DNA from: Alloascoidea africana
Lineage: Eukaryota > Ascomycota > Alloascoideomycetes > Alloascoideales > Alloascoideaceae
Direction: 5' to 3'
DNA length: 64,000 nt
NCBI GenBank assembly: GCA_030581615.1
Contig: JAKTTT010000007.1
Coordinates: forward strand, 372,001 to 436,000
In this document: one piece after another, positions 10,301 through 20,353 of the stretch
Position numbering within the stretch: the stretch's first letter is position 1
How the letters are laid out: each line of letters begins with the position of its first letter
Made by a program: the position numbers and the translations under genes
Notes under the pieces: model-generated
Seen by the model: only the letters and a program-made list of their open reading frames with translations
Databases searched by the model: none
Told to the model about the DNA's origin: nothing

Positions 10301-12718
10301 ATTGGTTTTTTTCCTACCTCTTGCAGCAGCCGAGATGTTCGAATCAGAGGACAAGGTTGAAATTGTCGAACCAGGAGTATCAGGCCGAGAAATCAAATGG
10401 GAACTGGTTGAGCCTGAGGCATAAGAAGTCATTCTTCGTCGTGCTGGTATTTGGATTGGGGCAGGACTACTCACTGATGAATCTGGTGTTGAATTAGAGG
10501 TACCAAGGTTAAAATGAGGAGCCAGACTGCTTCGTTTTCCTGATTTTGTGTCAACATCTTCAACCACTTGTGGGGAATCAAGTTTTTGATTGAACGAATC
10601 ATTTTCATATATCGAGTTTGTATCTTCCAAAGTTTTAAACTTTTCAATAGTTTCTTCCACAATTTTCGTGATTAGGGAATCAAGTTCTCTCTTTATTTTC
10701 TCAGAGTAGGTAATTGAACTGCCCAGTCTCATTACTGCATCTGCTTTCTCTTTAGCGAGTCTTTCAGTATCCTCACATATTAATTGCAAAGTTGGATGAT
10801 CAGAAACTGGCGATTTCCAACTGAGCACGTTTGTAATTGCAGTTTCGGATCGAGGAGAGTGGGCTTTGAACGCTTGTGTCACGTCTGGATATGACTTCAT
10901 CTCTGCCAAACTTATGCTCATGGCAACATCGCAGAGATCCCGAAGCATCCGCAGTGTTTTAAGAGTACCATTTGTTCCTGAGGCACCAGCTGCTGATTTA
11001 TCATGTCTTCTGTATTGTGCTCCCAAAAAATGTCTCGAATTAGAAGGAGCAATATGGGCTTTGGGAAGTGGAGGCAAGGGGGATCCATGGTAGTCTGTGA
11101 GGAAAGAGCTAGAGGGCCATTCTTCGTGGAAACTATGTGAGCCTGAGGAGGAACCAGAACCACTCAATGACAAAGGAGGATAACGAGGAGATTTCGTTAC
11201 AGCGTAATCATAAGAGTCATAGGTCTCAATCAATTTCGAGAGGATTTCTAAGTGATCTCTAAGTGCATCATGACAAACCTGTGCATCGCTTTCGGCCTTG
11301 TGCTCTACAAGACACAACTCACAGTGTCGCTCCAACCACCAAGTCGGCACTCTCTGTTCGCAGATGCGGCAGAGTTCAAGCGGTGGTGGGGGCAAATCTT
11401 CGTTACATGTTGTTGAGCCCAAATGATCTGAAACCGTTTCCAAGTAAGACACAAATAAATCGATTCCGGAGCCCAAAATTTGCGTCAACTCATCGGGTAA
11501 TTCTATCGTCAAAGGTTTCGGCGGCACATAGGGACGCAAAACCCACATTGAATGGGTAACCTCTTTTGTTTTCCAATTGTGTATCAGTATTCCTTGTCCT
11601 TCGATTTCCAAGTAATCGCCATCTATAGAAACGTCGGAATTGGATTGACTTCCAGGACTGTTTCCAACAGCGCTTTCCACCACGGTCATTTCGGGTTCCT
11701 CAAACATGGAAGCTGCATCTTCTAGAATTGAAGCAATTGGCGATCGTTCGGTTGAAGTGTCTTTGGAATACTCGGGAAGCGAAGGTGTGGCTAAGGATTC
11801 AAACGAGTCATTGGAGCATTTTGAAGAATCCAGATCAAGTACTGAATCTGTTTTTGTGGCTCCTCTATCTCCAGTTGCAACAATAAATCGAACTCTATAA
11901 CTGGTGTCATCTTTGAGCATGATTTGGGTAGCCCTTGTAAACACATTTTGATCTTGCTCTTCGCCCAAGATTACTCTTGAAAATGGCCTGTTCACGATTT
12001 TTCGTATTTTTGTTCTACAAGAAAAAAGCAAAAGCAAATAAAACGAGCAAAAATACATGTTAGCATAAATTTAATAATAATGATAATAATAACAGAAAGG
12101 CCAATTGGAAGCCCAAGCGTCATACCCGACCACTTTCTCCCATGATTGACTGATGTATCTAACATTGCCATTCAGATCCAATTCCAAAACCACATTTGGA
12201 ACTTCCTCGGTAGCTTGGAGTAAATCTTCTTGGCTTGGATCTTCAATCTGGGGTTCTGCAAAGATGTTTATGCTTTCGGATGTACTTCTTCGAAGGAGTT
12301 GGTTTGGCACAACACCAAAATCGTCTTTAACCTGGCCTCCAAGATTTTCAGTTGAGGAGAAAGCTGGCGTATTGGAGAGTTGTGAATTGTACTCTTTTGG
12401 CGGTGGGGGGGCATCGGGTTCAGAGCTAAGCGAGCAAGAGTCTGAGCCTTTTGTACTGGAGTAGCCCTTCATGAACTGGGAGGGCAGCAGGCGCTGTAGT
12501 CTCTTTTTGTGGAGGATTTTCCCCATAGAAGATGACGAGGAAGAGGCCGAATAAGAGGAAGAGGAACAAGCCGAGCTCTTTTCCTTTCTCTTGATGGGCT
12601 CTTTGGAGTTGTGCTGTTTTTTGCCCTGCCCAACTCGCAGAGAAGAAGTAGCCTCCCCTTGAATGGCAGTTTCTAACGGGGTGGAGGCCATCACCCTATC
12701 TTGATAACGCCAAATCAA
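7316..12718 (-). CDS. RIM15: RIM15/Cek1-type protein kinase with PAS and receiver domains (2 exons)
   Basis: Exon 1 is 12718-12126 and exon 2 is 12014-7316. The 111-base intron starts GTATGA and ends TTGTAG, with TGCTAAC near its middle. Splicing gives 1763 residues and joins the PAS core as WEKVVG-TKIRKIVNRPFS, which supports the join. Layout: PAS about 176-250; a C2HC finger LCRICEQ...ERHCELC about 415; a kinase domain about 898-1327 with GKGAFGSV-type loop (SKGAFGSV), VAIK-like FAIKIL, HRDLKPDN and DFG; about 180 low-complexity residues inserted between DFG and GTPDYLAPE; a C-terminal response-regulator receiver about 1642-1760. The split kinase and receiver are hallmarks of Rim15, which drives quiescence entry below TOR and PKA. 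The start could instead be the ATG at 12691 (MASTPLE). Confidence 0.95.
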
Positions 12719-14182
12719 ATAGCAAAGGGCAAGTAGGTCTTTTTAAAGAGCCTGGGAGATGGAGTCCTGAGCTAGTACGCCTTGAACGGATTTTTTTTGT
12801 TTTTGTTTTTGTTTTTCTCTTGTGAAGCGAGCGTCGATTTCCAGCAAAGCCAAATCCAGAACATTTTTTATACATGAAACACCGCGAGGGAGGGTAAGCG
12901 GAAGGAGCGGTATGGACATGGGCGCGTGCGTGCCTGGCGGGCCTGGTCTCGACGTCCCTGGAGGGCTGTGGCAGTGGCAAGGGATGGGATGGGAGAAGAT
13001 GAGACCTGGGACCTGGGACGTAGGGTCCAAGACTGTCTGAGACAGCCGGTGTTAGGTTTGCGAAAGGTTAGGTTTGGGTGCGGGAAAGCTTTTATTTGAC
13101 GTCTCGAGGATTGGCCGTGACGCAATTCAATTGGAATCGGCACATGTCTTTGGCAGATGCCATCCTGTACATAGATCCTCGATGGAGATGGAGATGGAAG
13201 GAGAAGTATGGCCTTGTGGGTGGCATTTTATGCCGCCGCTGGGCTGGACGGCGTGTAAAAGAGCTACAGAGGTGGGATATTGAGCAAAAGTCTCGATTTC
13301 TCTCCGACTGCCATCGCTGGCGTGTCTAACGAGAGCCCTTAAAAACTGCCACGACCCGGAGTCCACGGACGCAAACCTCAGGTTACTTTTGTCTGCTCCA
13401 ATCACGGCGGACGGATTTGTATCTGGGAGACTCGCACTAGAGATTCGGATTCAGCTCTGTGACGGGAGGTCTGGCGGAGGGAGATCCTGGAGCTTTCTCC
13501 TCCAGCTCGGGCCAAAGACCTCGGTGTCGAGTCTTCTTGCCAGCGCTAATCTGCCTCAAAGTTGTGCCAATTTCGTCTGATTTGAGGCCAGCCAGGACGA
13601 CCCGACTCGACTCAGACTCGACTCGGACTCGGCCCGACCAGCCCAGGTTCCGCAATCGCTTTCGCCTGGGTGGAACTTCCAGGGACCTGCGAGATAAGGC
13701 TGATAAACGCCGATAACACGAGCGAGAACCAATACACGCCACTCTCGTCCTCCGCGCTGATAAAGAGGCCAATTCAATTCAATCGTAGGTAGTGAAGACG
13801 TCCAGCTGTGGACCTCGGGACCTTTGCTGGCGGTTGGACGACCGTTAGGCCCACAAACCAGCTTTTTCATAACGAAGGGCATCCGACAAGCAAACAACCT
13901 AGAAATAGAAAAACGAAATAGATGGAAGAGATAATAGAAGAAGAGTAAACTAAACTATTAAAGAGATTCTGCAATCCCCGCAACCAAGAAGAATCCAAAT
14001 TTCAAAGCTTTTTCCAAATAGCATGGACCTTAACAATTATGCAAGCCTGCTTTTACTTGTTATCTCCAAAGGGTAAAGTAGCCCCAAAGTCTTTTTTTTT
14101 TTAAATTTGACATGTTTCCCATTCTCTTTTCCCTTTTTTTCCCTCTTCTCTCAAAACACAAGCACAAAGCCAGAGAAAGTAA
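12719..14182. other. Divergent intergenic region, RIM15 / auxin-carrier-like gene
   Basis: 1464 bases between divergently transcribed genes, so probably two promoters. It holds short imperfect repeats (ctcggactcg-type units around 13600-13640 and tgggacc units around 13004-13020) and a T-tract just before the downstream gene. Several short open frames occur on both strands, but none has recognisable content. Confidence 0.45.
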
Positions 14183-15643
14183 ATGCTAGAAATAGCCAGC
14201 TCCCCTGACACTGCCGGATTGTCCTATACCCATCTGGCCTATCTTACTTTCCAGGCCGTTATCGAGGTTATATTTGTGTGCTTTGGTGGGTTTTTGGCAA
14301 CTGTATCGGGTCTTCTACCTCCCAGTGCCCAAAAACATATCTCGCGTTTAAATGTTGACCTTTTCACTCCTGCGCTAATCTTTTCCAAATTGGCACCAAC
14401 GCTTTCAGCGAAAAAGCTTATTGAAATTTCAGTCATACCTTTTTTTTACATCTATTCAACAGGCGTCACATATCTATGTGCTGCGATAACAAATAAATGT
14501 TTTGGTTTTAACAAAAGGGAAAGTAAATTCGTCACTGCAATGTCGGTCTTTGGCAACTCAAACTCTTTACCCGTGTCTATAACGGTCGCTTTGGCCTACA
14601 CCTTGCCGAACTTGACATGGGACGCAATTGAAGGAGACAGTCCCGATGACGTTGCCGGAAGAGGCATTCTCTACTTGCTCATTTTCCAACAACTGGGTCA
14701 GGTTCTGAGATGGTCCTGGGGTTATAACGTTCTACTGCGTCCGCCGAATCCCGAAGACGACGATGAGGATTACGTTTCGCCGGTGGATGAGGAATCAATG
14801 CCCTGTTCACAGACAACGCATCTACTGGTGAACCCATCTCCAAATAGCTATCATTCTACGGATAATTTGGAAGACCAGCCTTCTGACTGCGATTGGAGCG
14901 AAGGTCCCGAACGGGATTCTTCTGTGTTCAGCAGTAGTGATACCAGTCTCAATGATTCTGTTCTCGAAACTTCAACCAAACCTGATTACACTAAAAAAGG
15001 ATCTGGGCAAACTTTAGTAACAAATGAAAATGTTGAAATAGGACAAGTGGTCGAGGTTCCAGTTCGTCTTGAACAACGTATCACAAGGTATATTTACAAC
15101 ATGTATCAACAATTTATGGATAATATGAATCCTCCATTATGGGCCATGTTTCTTGCCGTTTTGATTGCATCCGTGACCCCCTTGCATCGACTTTTTTTCG
15201 AACAGGATGGTTTTTTACAAAACACGGCAACAGCAGCGGTTAAAGAATTGGGATCTGTTTCCATTCCCCTTATTCTTGTAATTTTGGGGAGCAATTTGGC
15301 ACCTGATCATTCCTCAAATTCAAGTCCTAAATATTCCCAATTGGTGATTGCTTCACTTTTATCAAGAATGATTTTACCATGTCTGTTTATCTTACCAATG
15401 ACATCTTTTGCAATCAAATATATCCATATTTCAATAATGAATGATCCTGTTTTTTTAATCGTTTGTTATTTATTGACAATCTCACCTCCTGCAATTCAAC
15501 TTTCACAAATTTGTCAATTAAATGGAATATTTGAAAAAGAAATGGCAGGAATCTTGTTTTGGGGGTATGCTATTCTAACCCTCCCAACAACAATCATAAT
15601 TGTGGTCATTTGTTTAAATGTTTTAAACTGGATAAAAACTTGA
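14183..15643 (+). CDS. Auxin efflux carrier (AEC/PIN-like) family membrane protein
   Basis: A 486-residue protein with two hydrophobic blocks, about residues 18-180 (five helices) and 320-486 (five helices), separated by an acidic, Ser-rich loop (about 190-300). The opening FQAVIEVIFVCFGGFLA, the segment SRLNVDLFTPALIFSKLAP and SVFGNSNSLPVSI are characteristic of the membrane transport (AEC) family, which includes budding yeast Ecm3 and related fission yeast proteins. Those fungal members sit in the ER or vacuolar membranes and their substrates are not settled. The last helix pair (ILFWGYAILTLPTTIII) also matches. The start at 14183 has a purine-rich context and the first block begins soon after it. 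It is divergent from RIM15; no shared job is evident. Confidence 0.88.
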   Translation: MLEIASSPDTAGLSYTHLAYLTFQAVIEVIFVCFGGFLATVSGLLPPSAQKHISRLNVDLFTPALIFSKLAPTLSAKKLIEISVIPFFYIYSTGVTYLCAAITNKCFGFNKRESKFVTAMSVFGNSNSLPVSITVALAYTLPNLTWDAIEGDSPDDVAGRGILYLLIFQQLGQVLRWSWGYNVLLRPPNPEDDDEDYVSPVDEESMPCSQTTHLLVNPSPNSYHSTDNLEDQPSDCDWSEGPERDSSVFSSSDTSLNDSVLETSTKPDYTKKGSGQTLVTNENVEIGQVVEVPVRLEQRITRYIYNMYQQFMDNMNPPLWAMFLAVLIASVTPLHRLFFEQDGFLQNTATAAVKELGSVSIPLILVILGSNLAPDHSSNSSPKYSQLVIASLLSRMILPCLFILPMTSFAIKYIHISIMNDPVFLIVCYLLTISPPAIQLSQICQLNGIFEKEMAGILFWGYAILTLPTTIIIVVICLNVLNWIKT

Positions 15644-16100
15644 ATTTATGAGCATTTTAAAAAGAATCCTTTTATGGCGGGTAATTGTTTAGTTTTTAGA
15701 ATTAAATTCTACATTTTGTGCATTCATTTTTTTTTTTTTTAAACTTGTGCTGCAAGTGAAGCTTTTGTCAGATTTGGATGGTTCAAAGGTCTGCTGCCTT
15801 TGCTATATACTGTGTCTTTTATCTCAAGATCTTCATCTTTAATGCCATTTAATCAAACGCTCTCCAATTCTATCCCATCCTTTTAGACTTTTTTTTAGTC
15901 AGTCTGCTTGGTGGAGCAACGTGCAGTTTTTACGTTGCTTCTCTTGCAGTGTTTAGTTGTTAGAGTTTAATTTTTTTTTTTTGTTCTCTCTTCTCTTCTC
16001 TTGCCCTCCTTACTCTTCTCTCACCCCACCACCACTCTTTCTCACTCGTCCACTTATCAACAAATAGGAAAGTGAGGCACACTTTATCTTGCTATTAACA
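15644..16100. promoter_or_regulatory. Promoter region of RHB1
   Basis: 457 bases between two plus-strand genes. It contains T-tracts at about 15727 and 15970, followed by a long pyrimidine-rich stretch (about 15984-16055) typical of strong yeast 5' leaders. The ATG of RHB1 follows at 16101. No other gene is seen. Confidence 0.45.
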
Positions 16101-16865
16101 ATGGCACCCCAAAGAGCAAGGAAAATCGCCGTTGTTGGATCTCGAGCTGTTGGTATGATGTTTCTGATTTATCGGCTGTCCATTGTTCCCCTCCCCCCAT
16201 GGATCATGATGATAAGCAAATTTACAACATGGTGTGTTTGATAAGAACTAAGCAATCACTCTGACACTTTTTATTAGGCAAATCCTCATTAACTGTTCAA
16301 TATGTGGAAGACCATTTCGTCGAGAGTTATTATCCAACAATTGAAAACCAGTTTTCGAAAACTATGAGGTATAAAGGTCAAGATTATGCAATTGAGATTT
16401 TGGATACAGCAGGACAGGATGAATTCAGTATAATGAATCAAAAACACTTGATTGGAATACATGGTTATATATTGGTTTATTCTGTGATTTCACATACATC
16501 TTTTGAAATGATTCGTGTGATTAGGGATAAAATATTGAATAGTACAGGTACAGATTTTGTTCCAATGATTGTTATTGGGAATAAATCGGATTTACACCTT
16601 CAAAGAGCAGTTGATGAAGAGGAAGGTAGACAACTTGCACAAGAGTTTAATTGTTCATTTTTGGAAACGAGTGCTAGACATAATGAGAACGTCGGTATGT
16701 GTTTTTGCATCATCATTCATAAATGTGGTTGATTGTTATTTGATTATTTGTTTATTAACTGGGATTTATGGATAAAAAGGCAAAGCATTTGAAATTCTCA
16801 TTTCCGAGATTGAAAAATTCCAAAATCCACAAGCTCCTTCAGAAGACAAGTGCATAATAATGTGA
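16101..16865 (+). CDS. RHB1: Rheb small GTPase (3 exons)
   Basis: Exons are 16101-16152, 16278-16694 and 16780-16865. The introns (125 and 85 bases) both begin GTATG and end TAG or AAG. The spliced product is 184 residues, the usual Rheb length. It shows the P-loop with the Rheb-specific arginine (VGSRAVGKSS), the effector loop YYPTIENQFSK, DTAGQDEF, GNKSDL and ETSAR, and ends in the CaaX box CIIM for farnesylation. Rheb activates TORC1 on vacuolar membranes, is turned off by the TSC complex, and in fission yeast also governs basic amino acid uptake and growth arrest. The first intron splits the P-loop codon VG|K, a position often found in Ras-family genes. Confidence 0.97.
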
Positions 16866-17275
16866 ACTCCCCAGGTCGTTCAATTCAATTCAAACCTATG
16901 TACTTAGCTCTATAACGATGACGACGACGACGTACCGCCCGTTTTTTTCTCCTCCTTGTTACAACCCAAAAAAATGAAAATTGAAAACAAAATTGGCATA
17001 TTTTGGAGGATGAGGGAAAATGGAATTGCGGAAACAAATGCATATTATTCAAATTTATATGGAATATCAAGTATTTCTAATGATCCAAGTAAAATCCAAT
17101 AGGCTTCATAATTCATCCACTTATAATACCACTCTGTATCCACATTTTTTTTCTCATCTCCAACGTTTTCTTTTTTTTTATAAATTTTTGTTCGTATCAT
17201 TGCATATGCTATTTAATCATAAAAACTATTTTTTATTATTTTTTATTTTTATTTTTAGGGTCTTCGAATGTATCC
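16866..17275. other. Convergent 3' region RHB1 / metacaspase
   Basis: 410 AT-rich bases between converging genes, with long T-tracts near 17140-17260 that fit 3' processing signals. No gene seen. Confidence 0.45.
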
Positions 17276-18595
17276 CTACATGATAAACTTCAAGTTTGTA
17301 TCGATAGGATGACATGAACTTAACTGAGGCTTTTGTTGATATTTCCCTTTTAAAACATCTCTCATGTTATTTAATAATGAAAGATAACTTTGATTTTTAT
17401 CCTTCCCCATAACGGTTAAAAAAGCATGGGACATTGCACCTGTTGCAGAACCATTTGCCGAAGCATCTGCACTTGTTTGATCATCTTTACAACCACTTAA
17501 TAAAATAACATCTGCAGGTGAAGTATTTGTTTTTTTGGTTTTTTCAGTTGCGGAATTCCCAATTGTCATTTTTGTAACGAGATTACTCATACTGGACATT
17601 ACTCCTGAATAATCACCCGTTGCATATCCAGTAACGGCAGAAAGAAGTCCTGCACCGGCCTCTTCCAAAAGATTTGGCTCCTTGACAATTCCCTTTGTTG
17701 AATAGACATAGGGAATATCAAGAATTGTTCCACTATGACAACAATCGAAAATTGCAGTTAATCGAACACCGGCTTTTAAAGGAGAGACCAAAAGTTTGTG
17801 TAAATCATCATCCACCAATTCTCCTTTTTTTTCAAAATCAAGAGGATAGATACATTCATCATTACCATCTTCTTCATCACCGGTTTTGTCAGCGGATTGT
17901 CCACCATGACCCGAGAAATGGATAAATAAGGAATCGTTCGGTTGTGCATCTTTAACGAGCCATTGACAACCTCTAATGATATTTTCTTTAGTTGGTAAAG
18001 ATCTTTCATCATTTTGTTCATCAACTAGTGTAACCATATCTTCTTGTTTATAGCCATAGGTTTGTTTCAAAAAATTGGAAACGTTTCGAACGTCATTTAT
18101 ACAACCTTTTAAAGCATTTTTGGTGCCGGTGTAGTTTATACCGATTAACAAAGCTTTACGTTTACCCTCACAATTGGAATATTGATAGTTGTAGTTGTCC
18201 ACATCTTTTGCAAATCTTTGGGCTCCAAATGAGGGCAATTGATAATTCCCATGTCTTGAATTGTCGTCTCTTCGATCATCTCTTCGATCATCTCTTCGAT
18301 TGTCATCTCGTCTTTCGTGATGACGATCATCACCATCATTTCGTCTTCCGTAACGGTTTTCGTCCTCATTTCGTCTTCCATGATGACGATCATCATCATC
18401 ATTATCATCATCGTTGCGTCTTCCATGATGGTGGCGACCCCCATGATGCTCATCCTCATTGTTCCTCCTATCATGATGCCCACTGTACTCATCATTTCGT
18501 CTCCCATGATGACGATCATCATCACCATCATCATCATTGCGGCGATGATGACGGCGCTCTTCATCGGAATCACGACGACGTCCAAACATGGTCAC
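17276..18595 (-). CDS. MCA1: Metacaspase (caspase-like cysteine protease)
   Basis: A 439-residue protein. The catalytic domain (about 146-439) begins KRKALLIGINYTGTKNALKGC and has the catalytic histidine H230 in HFSGHGGQ and the catalytic cysteine C286 in DCCHSGT. The acidic calcium-binding patch DEEDGNDECIYP is present at 240-251. Type I metacaspases cut after Arg/Lys, act in protein quality control and stress survival, and can promote cell death in fungi. Unusually, the 140-residue N-terminal region is not the Gln/Pro/Gly-rich prodomain of Mca1/Yca1. It is an imperfect repeat of Asp-His-Arg-Asn units (for example DDDRHHGRRNDE). A second ATG two codons on (18589) could equally be the start. 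Confidence 0.96.
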   Translation of the reverse strand: MTMFGRRRDSDEERRHHRRNDDDGDDDRHHGRRNDEYSGHHDRRNNEDEHHGGRHHHGRRNDDDNDDDDRHHGRRNEDENRYGRRNDGDDRHHERRDDNRRDDRRDDRRDDNSRHGNYQLPSFGAQRFAKDVDNYNYQYSNCEGKRKALLIGINYTGTKNALKGCINDVRNVSNFLKQTYGYKQEDMVTLVDEQNDERSLPTKENIIRGCQWLVKDAQPNDSLFIHFSGHGGQSADKTGDEEDGNDECIYPLDFEKKGELVDDDLHKLLVSPLKAGVRLTAIFDCCHSGTILDIPYVYSTKGIVKEPNLLEEAGAGLLSAVTGYATGDYSGVMSSMSNLVTKMTIGNSATEKTKKTNTSPADVILLSGCKDDQTSADASANGSATGAMSHAFLTVMGKDKNQSYLSLLNNMRDVLKGKYQQKPQLSSCHPIDTNLKFIM

Positions 18596-19480
18596 TCAAT
18601 TGCAATTCTTAGTTCCTTTGATGGAGGGACAAGAGGTTGGTTTCAAACGTGCGGAAGAAGAAATAGGGAGATGGATGGATCGACCAGGGGGACAAAAAAA
18701 GAAATCCCCAAAATATGGATAAACGTGCAAGGTAAAACAGACAAAGGGAGGGGGAAAATATGGACAACCCAGGGATTACTCTTATTTATAAGAGAAAGGG
18801 AATCAAATCGAATGGGATGTGGAAAAATAAATACCTTTAGACAAAAAAAATAAAGGGGGCTGTGATTGAGATTGATTGTTGATTAATTAGATGCGAATTT
18901 CAACTTTTCGGTTTTTTTGCCTTTGACTGTTGAGTACTACTACTGTACATACAGCAGTAGCATGGTTGAAGAAAAAGAAATTGACTGGATCAGTTAAACA
19001 AAGTGGAATTGGAATTCCCAATTCGATTGAATTGAATTGAATTGGTTTTGGCAATTTACACGCAAAGATCAAATCAAAATACTATTTTTTTTAACCATCA
19101 TAATATGAATCAAATTAAAGATCTAAAAACATTAAAAGCCTGTGATAAGACTTTCATATCTAATTAATAAACATAACATTAAGACTTTTTGTTCGTCATT
19201 TTTTATAATCTTCTAAAATTTATCTTCCTTAAATTTCTTTTCGTTTGTATGTGTTGTTGTGTTGGTTTGTTGTCCCTAGGCCAAATAGGCCTCCAAAATA
19301 TAGTAGTAGTAGTAGTAGTATTAATTTTGATGAATGAGATAAAGATAAAGAAAAAAAAAAAATAACAAAAATACAAAACTTGTTTTTTTTCAGATGCAGA
19401 CATTTCAAAATAGAGTGAATAAAAAAAAAAGAAAGAGTCCAAATAGTTAGAAAAAACCTAAAAACAGGTTTTTCTGTTTC
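18596..19480. other. Tandem intergenic region metacaspase / D-arabinitol dehydrogenase
   Basis: 885 bases: the metacaspase promoter followed by the 3' flank of the dehydrogenase (both genes on the minus strand). It holds a tagtag repeat (about 19301-19320), a small inverted repeat in actgtacatacagcagt (about 18942-18958) and A/T tracts. No gene recognised. Confidence 0.45.
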
Positions 19481-20353
19481 TTACCAACAGGTGTAACCAC
19501 CATCGACCAAAAGATCTGTTCCGGTCATGTAAGAAGAAGCCTCACTTGCCATGAACAATAAAGGACCAACAAATTCTTCAGGAGAGGCCATTCTACCCAT
19601 GGGGATTTTTGATTCCCAAGTTTCTTTGATACCAGGTTTTTCTTCAAAGATTTTATGGGTCAAAGGAGTTAGGATGTAACCGGGGGATAGAGTGTTTACT
19701 CTAATACCCTTTTTGGCCCATTCAGCTGCAAGAGACCTAGCGAGATGGATGACACCGGCTTTTGACATGTTGTAAGCGACCTGGGGTTGTGGGTCATTCA
19801 CAATGTGGCCTGACATGGAGGCAATCATACAGATTGAGCCCTTTTCACCGGCTTCAATCAAGGGACGGGCGACTGCACGGGCAAAGTATAGAGAACCCAT
19901 AAGGTTTGTTTGGACCAAACGCTCGACCTTGGCGGCTGGATACTCCAAGGCGGGAATGTTTTCGCAAAATCCGGCGGTGTGAACAAGGACGGTTGCGAGT
20001 TTTTTGTGGTAATGGTTGATTTGGGTGACGGTTTCCTCGACGAGATCCGAGTTGCCCACGTCTCCGAACCAGGCACTGACCAAGGGAGCAGTGGTTCCGA
20101 TTGGGGAGTTTGTCTTGAACCAGACTCTGAGGGCTTCAGCGGCAGCCTCAGTTGTTTTTTCGTCATAGTCGACTAGGGCTACCTCGGAACCGGCGAGGAG
20201 GAAAGCGCGGGCGACGATGGTGCCGACACCTCCCGAACCTCCGGTGACGATGGAGAGTTTGCCGTCGAGTCTCAGAGAGGGCACGAGGGCAGAAGATTCT
20301 GGAGCTGTTGTGGGGGGAGTGAGGGATTGGGGGGTGGAGATGGTTGGGGCCAT
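19481..20353 (-). CDS. ARDH: D-arabinitol 2-dehydrogenase (short-chain dehydrogenase)
   Basis: A 290-residue classical SDR. The nucleotide-binding TGGSGGVG is at about residues 37-44, the LVDYD acidic end of strand 2 suggests NAD(H) preference, and the catalytic Ser-Tyr-Lys is visible in ASMSGHIVNDPQPQ...AYNMSKAG. The blocks HTAGFCENIP, IVNDPQPQ, IRVNTLSPGYILTPLTH and the end VDGGYTCW follow the pattern I know from yeast D-arabinitol 2-dehydrogenase (ribulose-forming) of the Scheffersomyces/Candida type. The reaction is D-arabinitol + NAD+ to D-ribulose + NADH in the cytosol, part of pentitol use or storage. L-sorbose reductase or mannitol dehydrogenase is the main alternative. A TATATAAA sequence lies about 140 bases upstream. 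Confidence 0.87.
   Translation of the reverse strand: MAPTISTPQSLTPPTTAPESSALVPSLRLDGKLSIVTGGSGGVGTIVARAFLLAGSEVALVDYDEKTTEAAAEALRVWFKTNSPIGTTAPLVSAWFGDVGNSDLVEETVTQINHYHKKLATVLVHTAGFCENIPALEYPAAKVERLVQTNLMGSLYFARAVARPLIEAGEKGSICMIASMSGHIVNDPQPQVAYNMSKAGVIHLARSLAAEWAKKGIRVNTLSPGYILTPLTHKIFEEKPGIKETWESKIPMGRMASPEEFVGPLLFMASEASSYMTGTDLLVDGGYTCW

Noticed and set aside
13074-13900. Several overlapping frames of 60-110 codons between RIM15 and the auxin-carrier-like gene
   Set aside because: They occur on both strands in all frames with no recognisable content, as expected for moderately GC-rich non-coding DNA.
18208-18853. Long plus-strand open frames opposite the metacaspase N-terminus
   Set aside because: They mirror the low-complexity Asp/His/Arg repeats on the other strand; simple sequence keeps several frames open.
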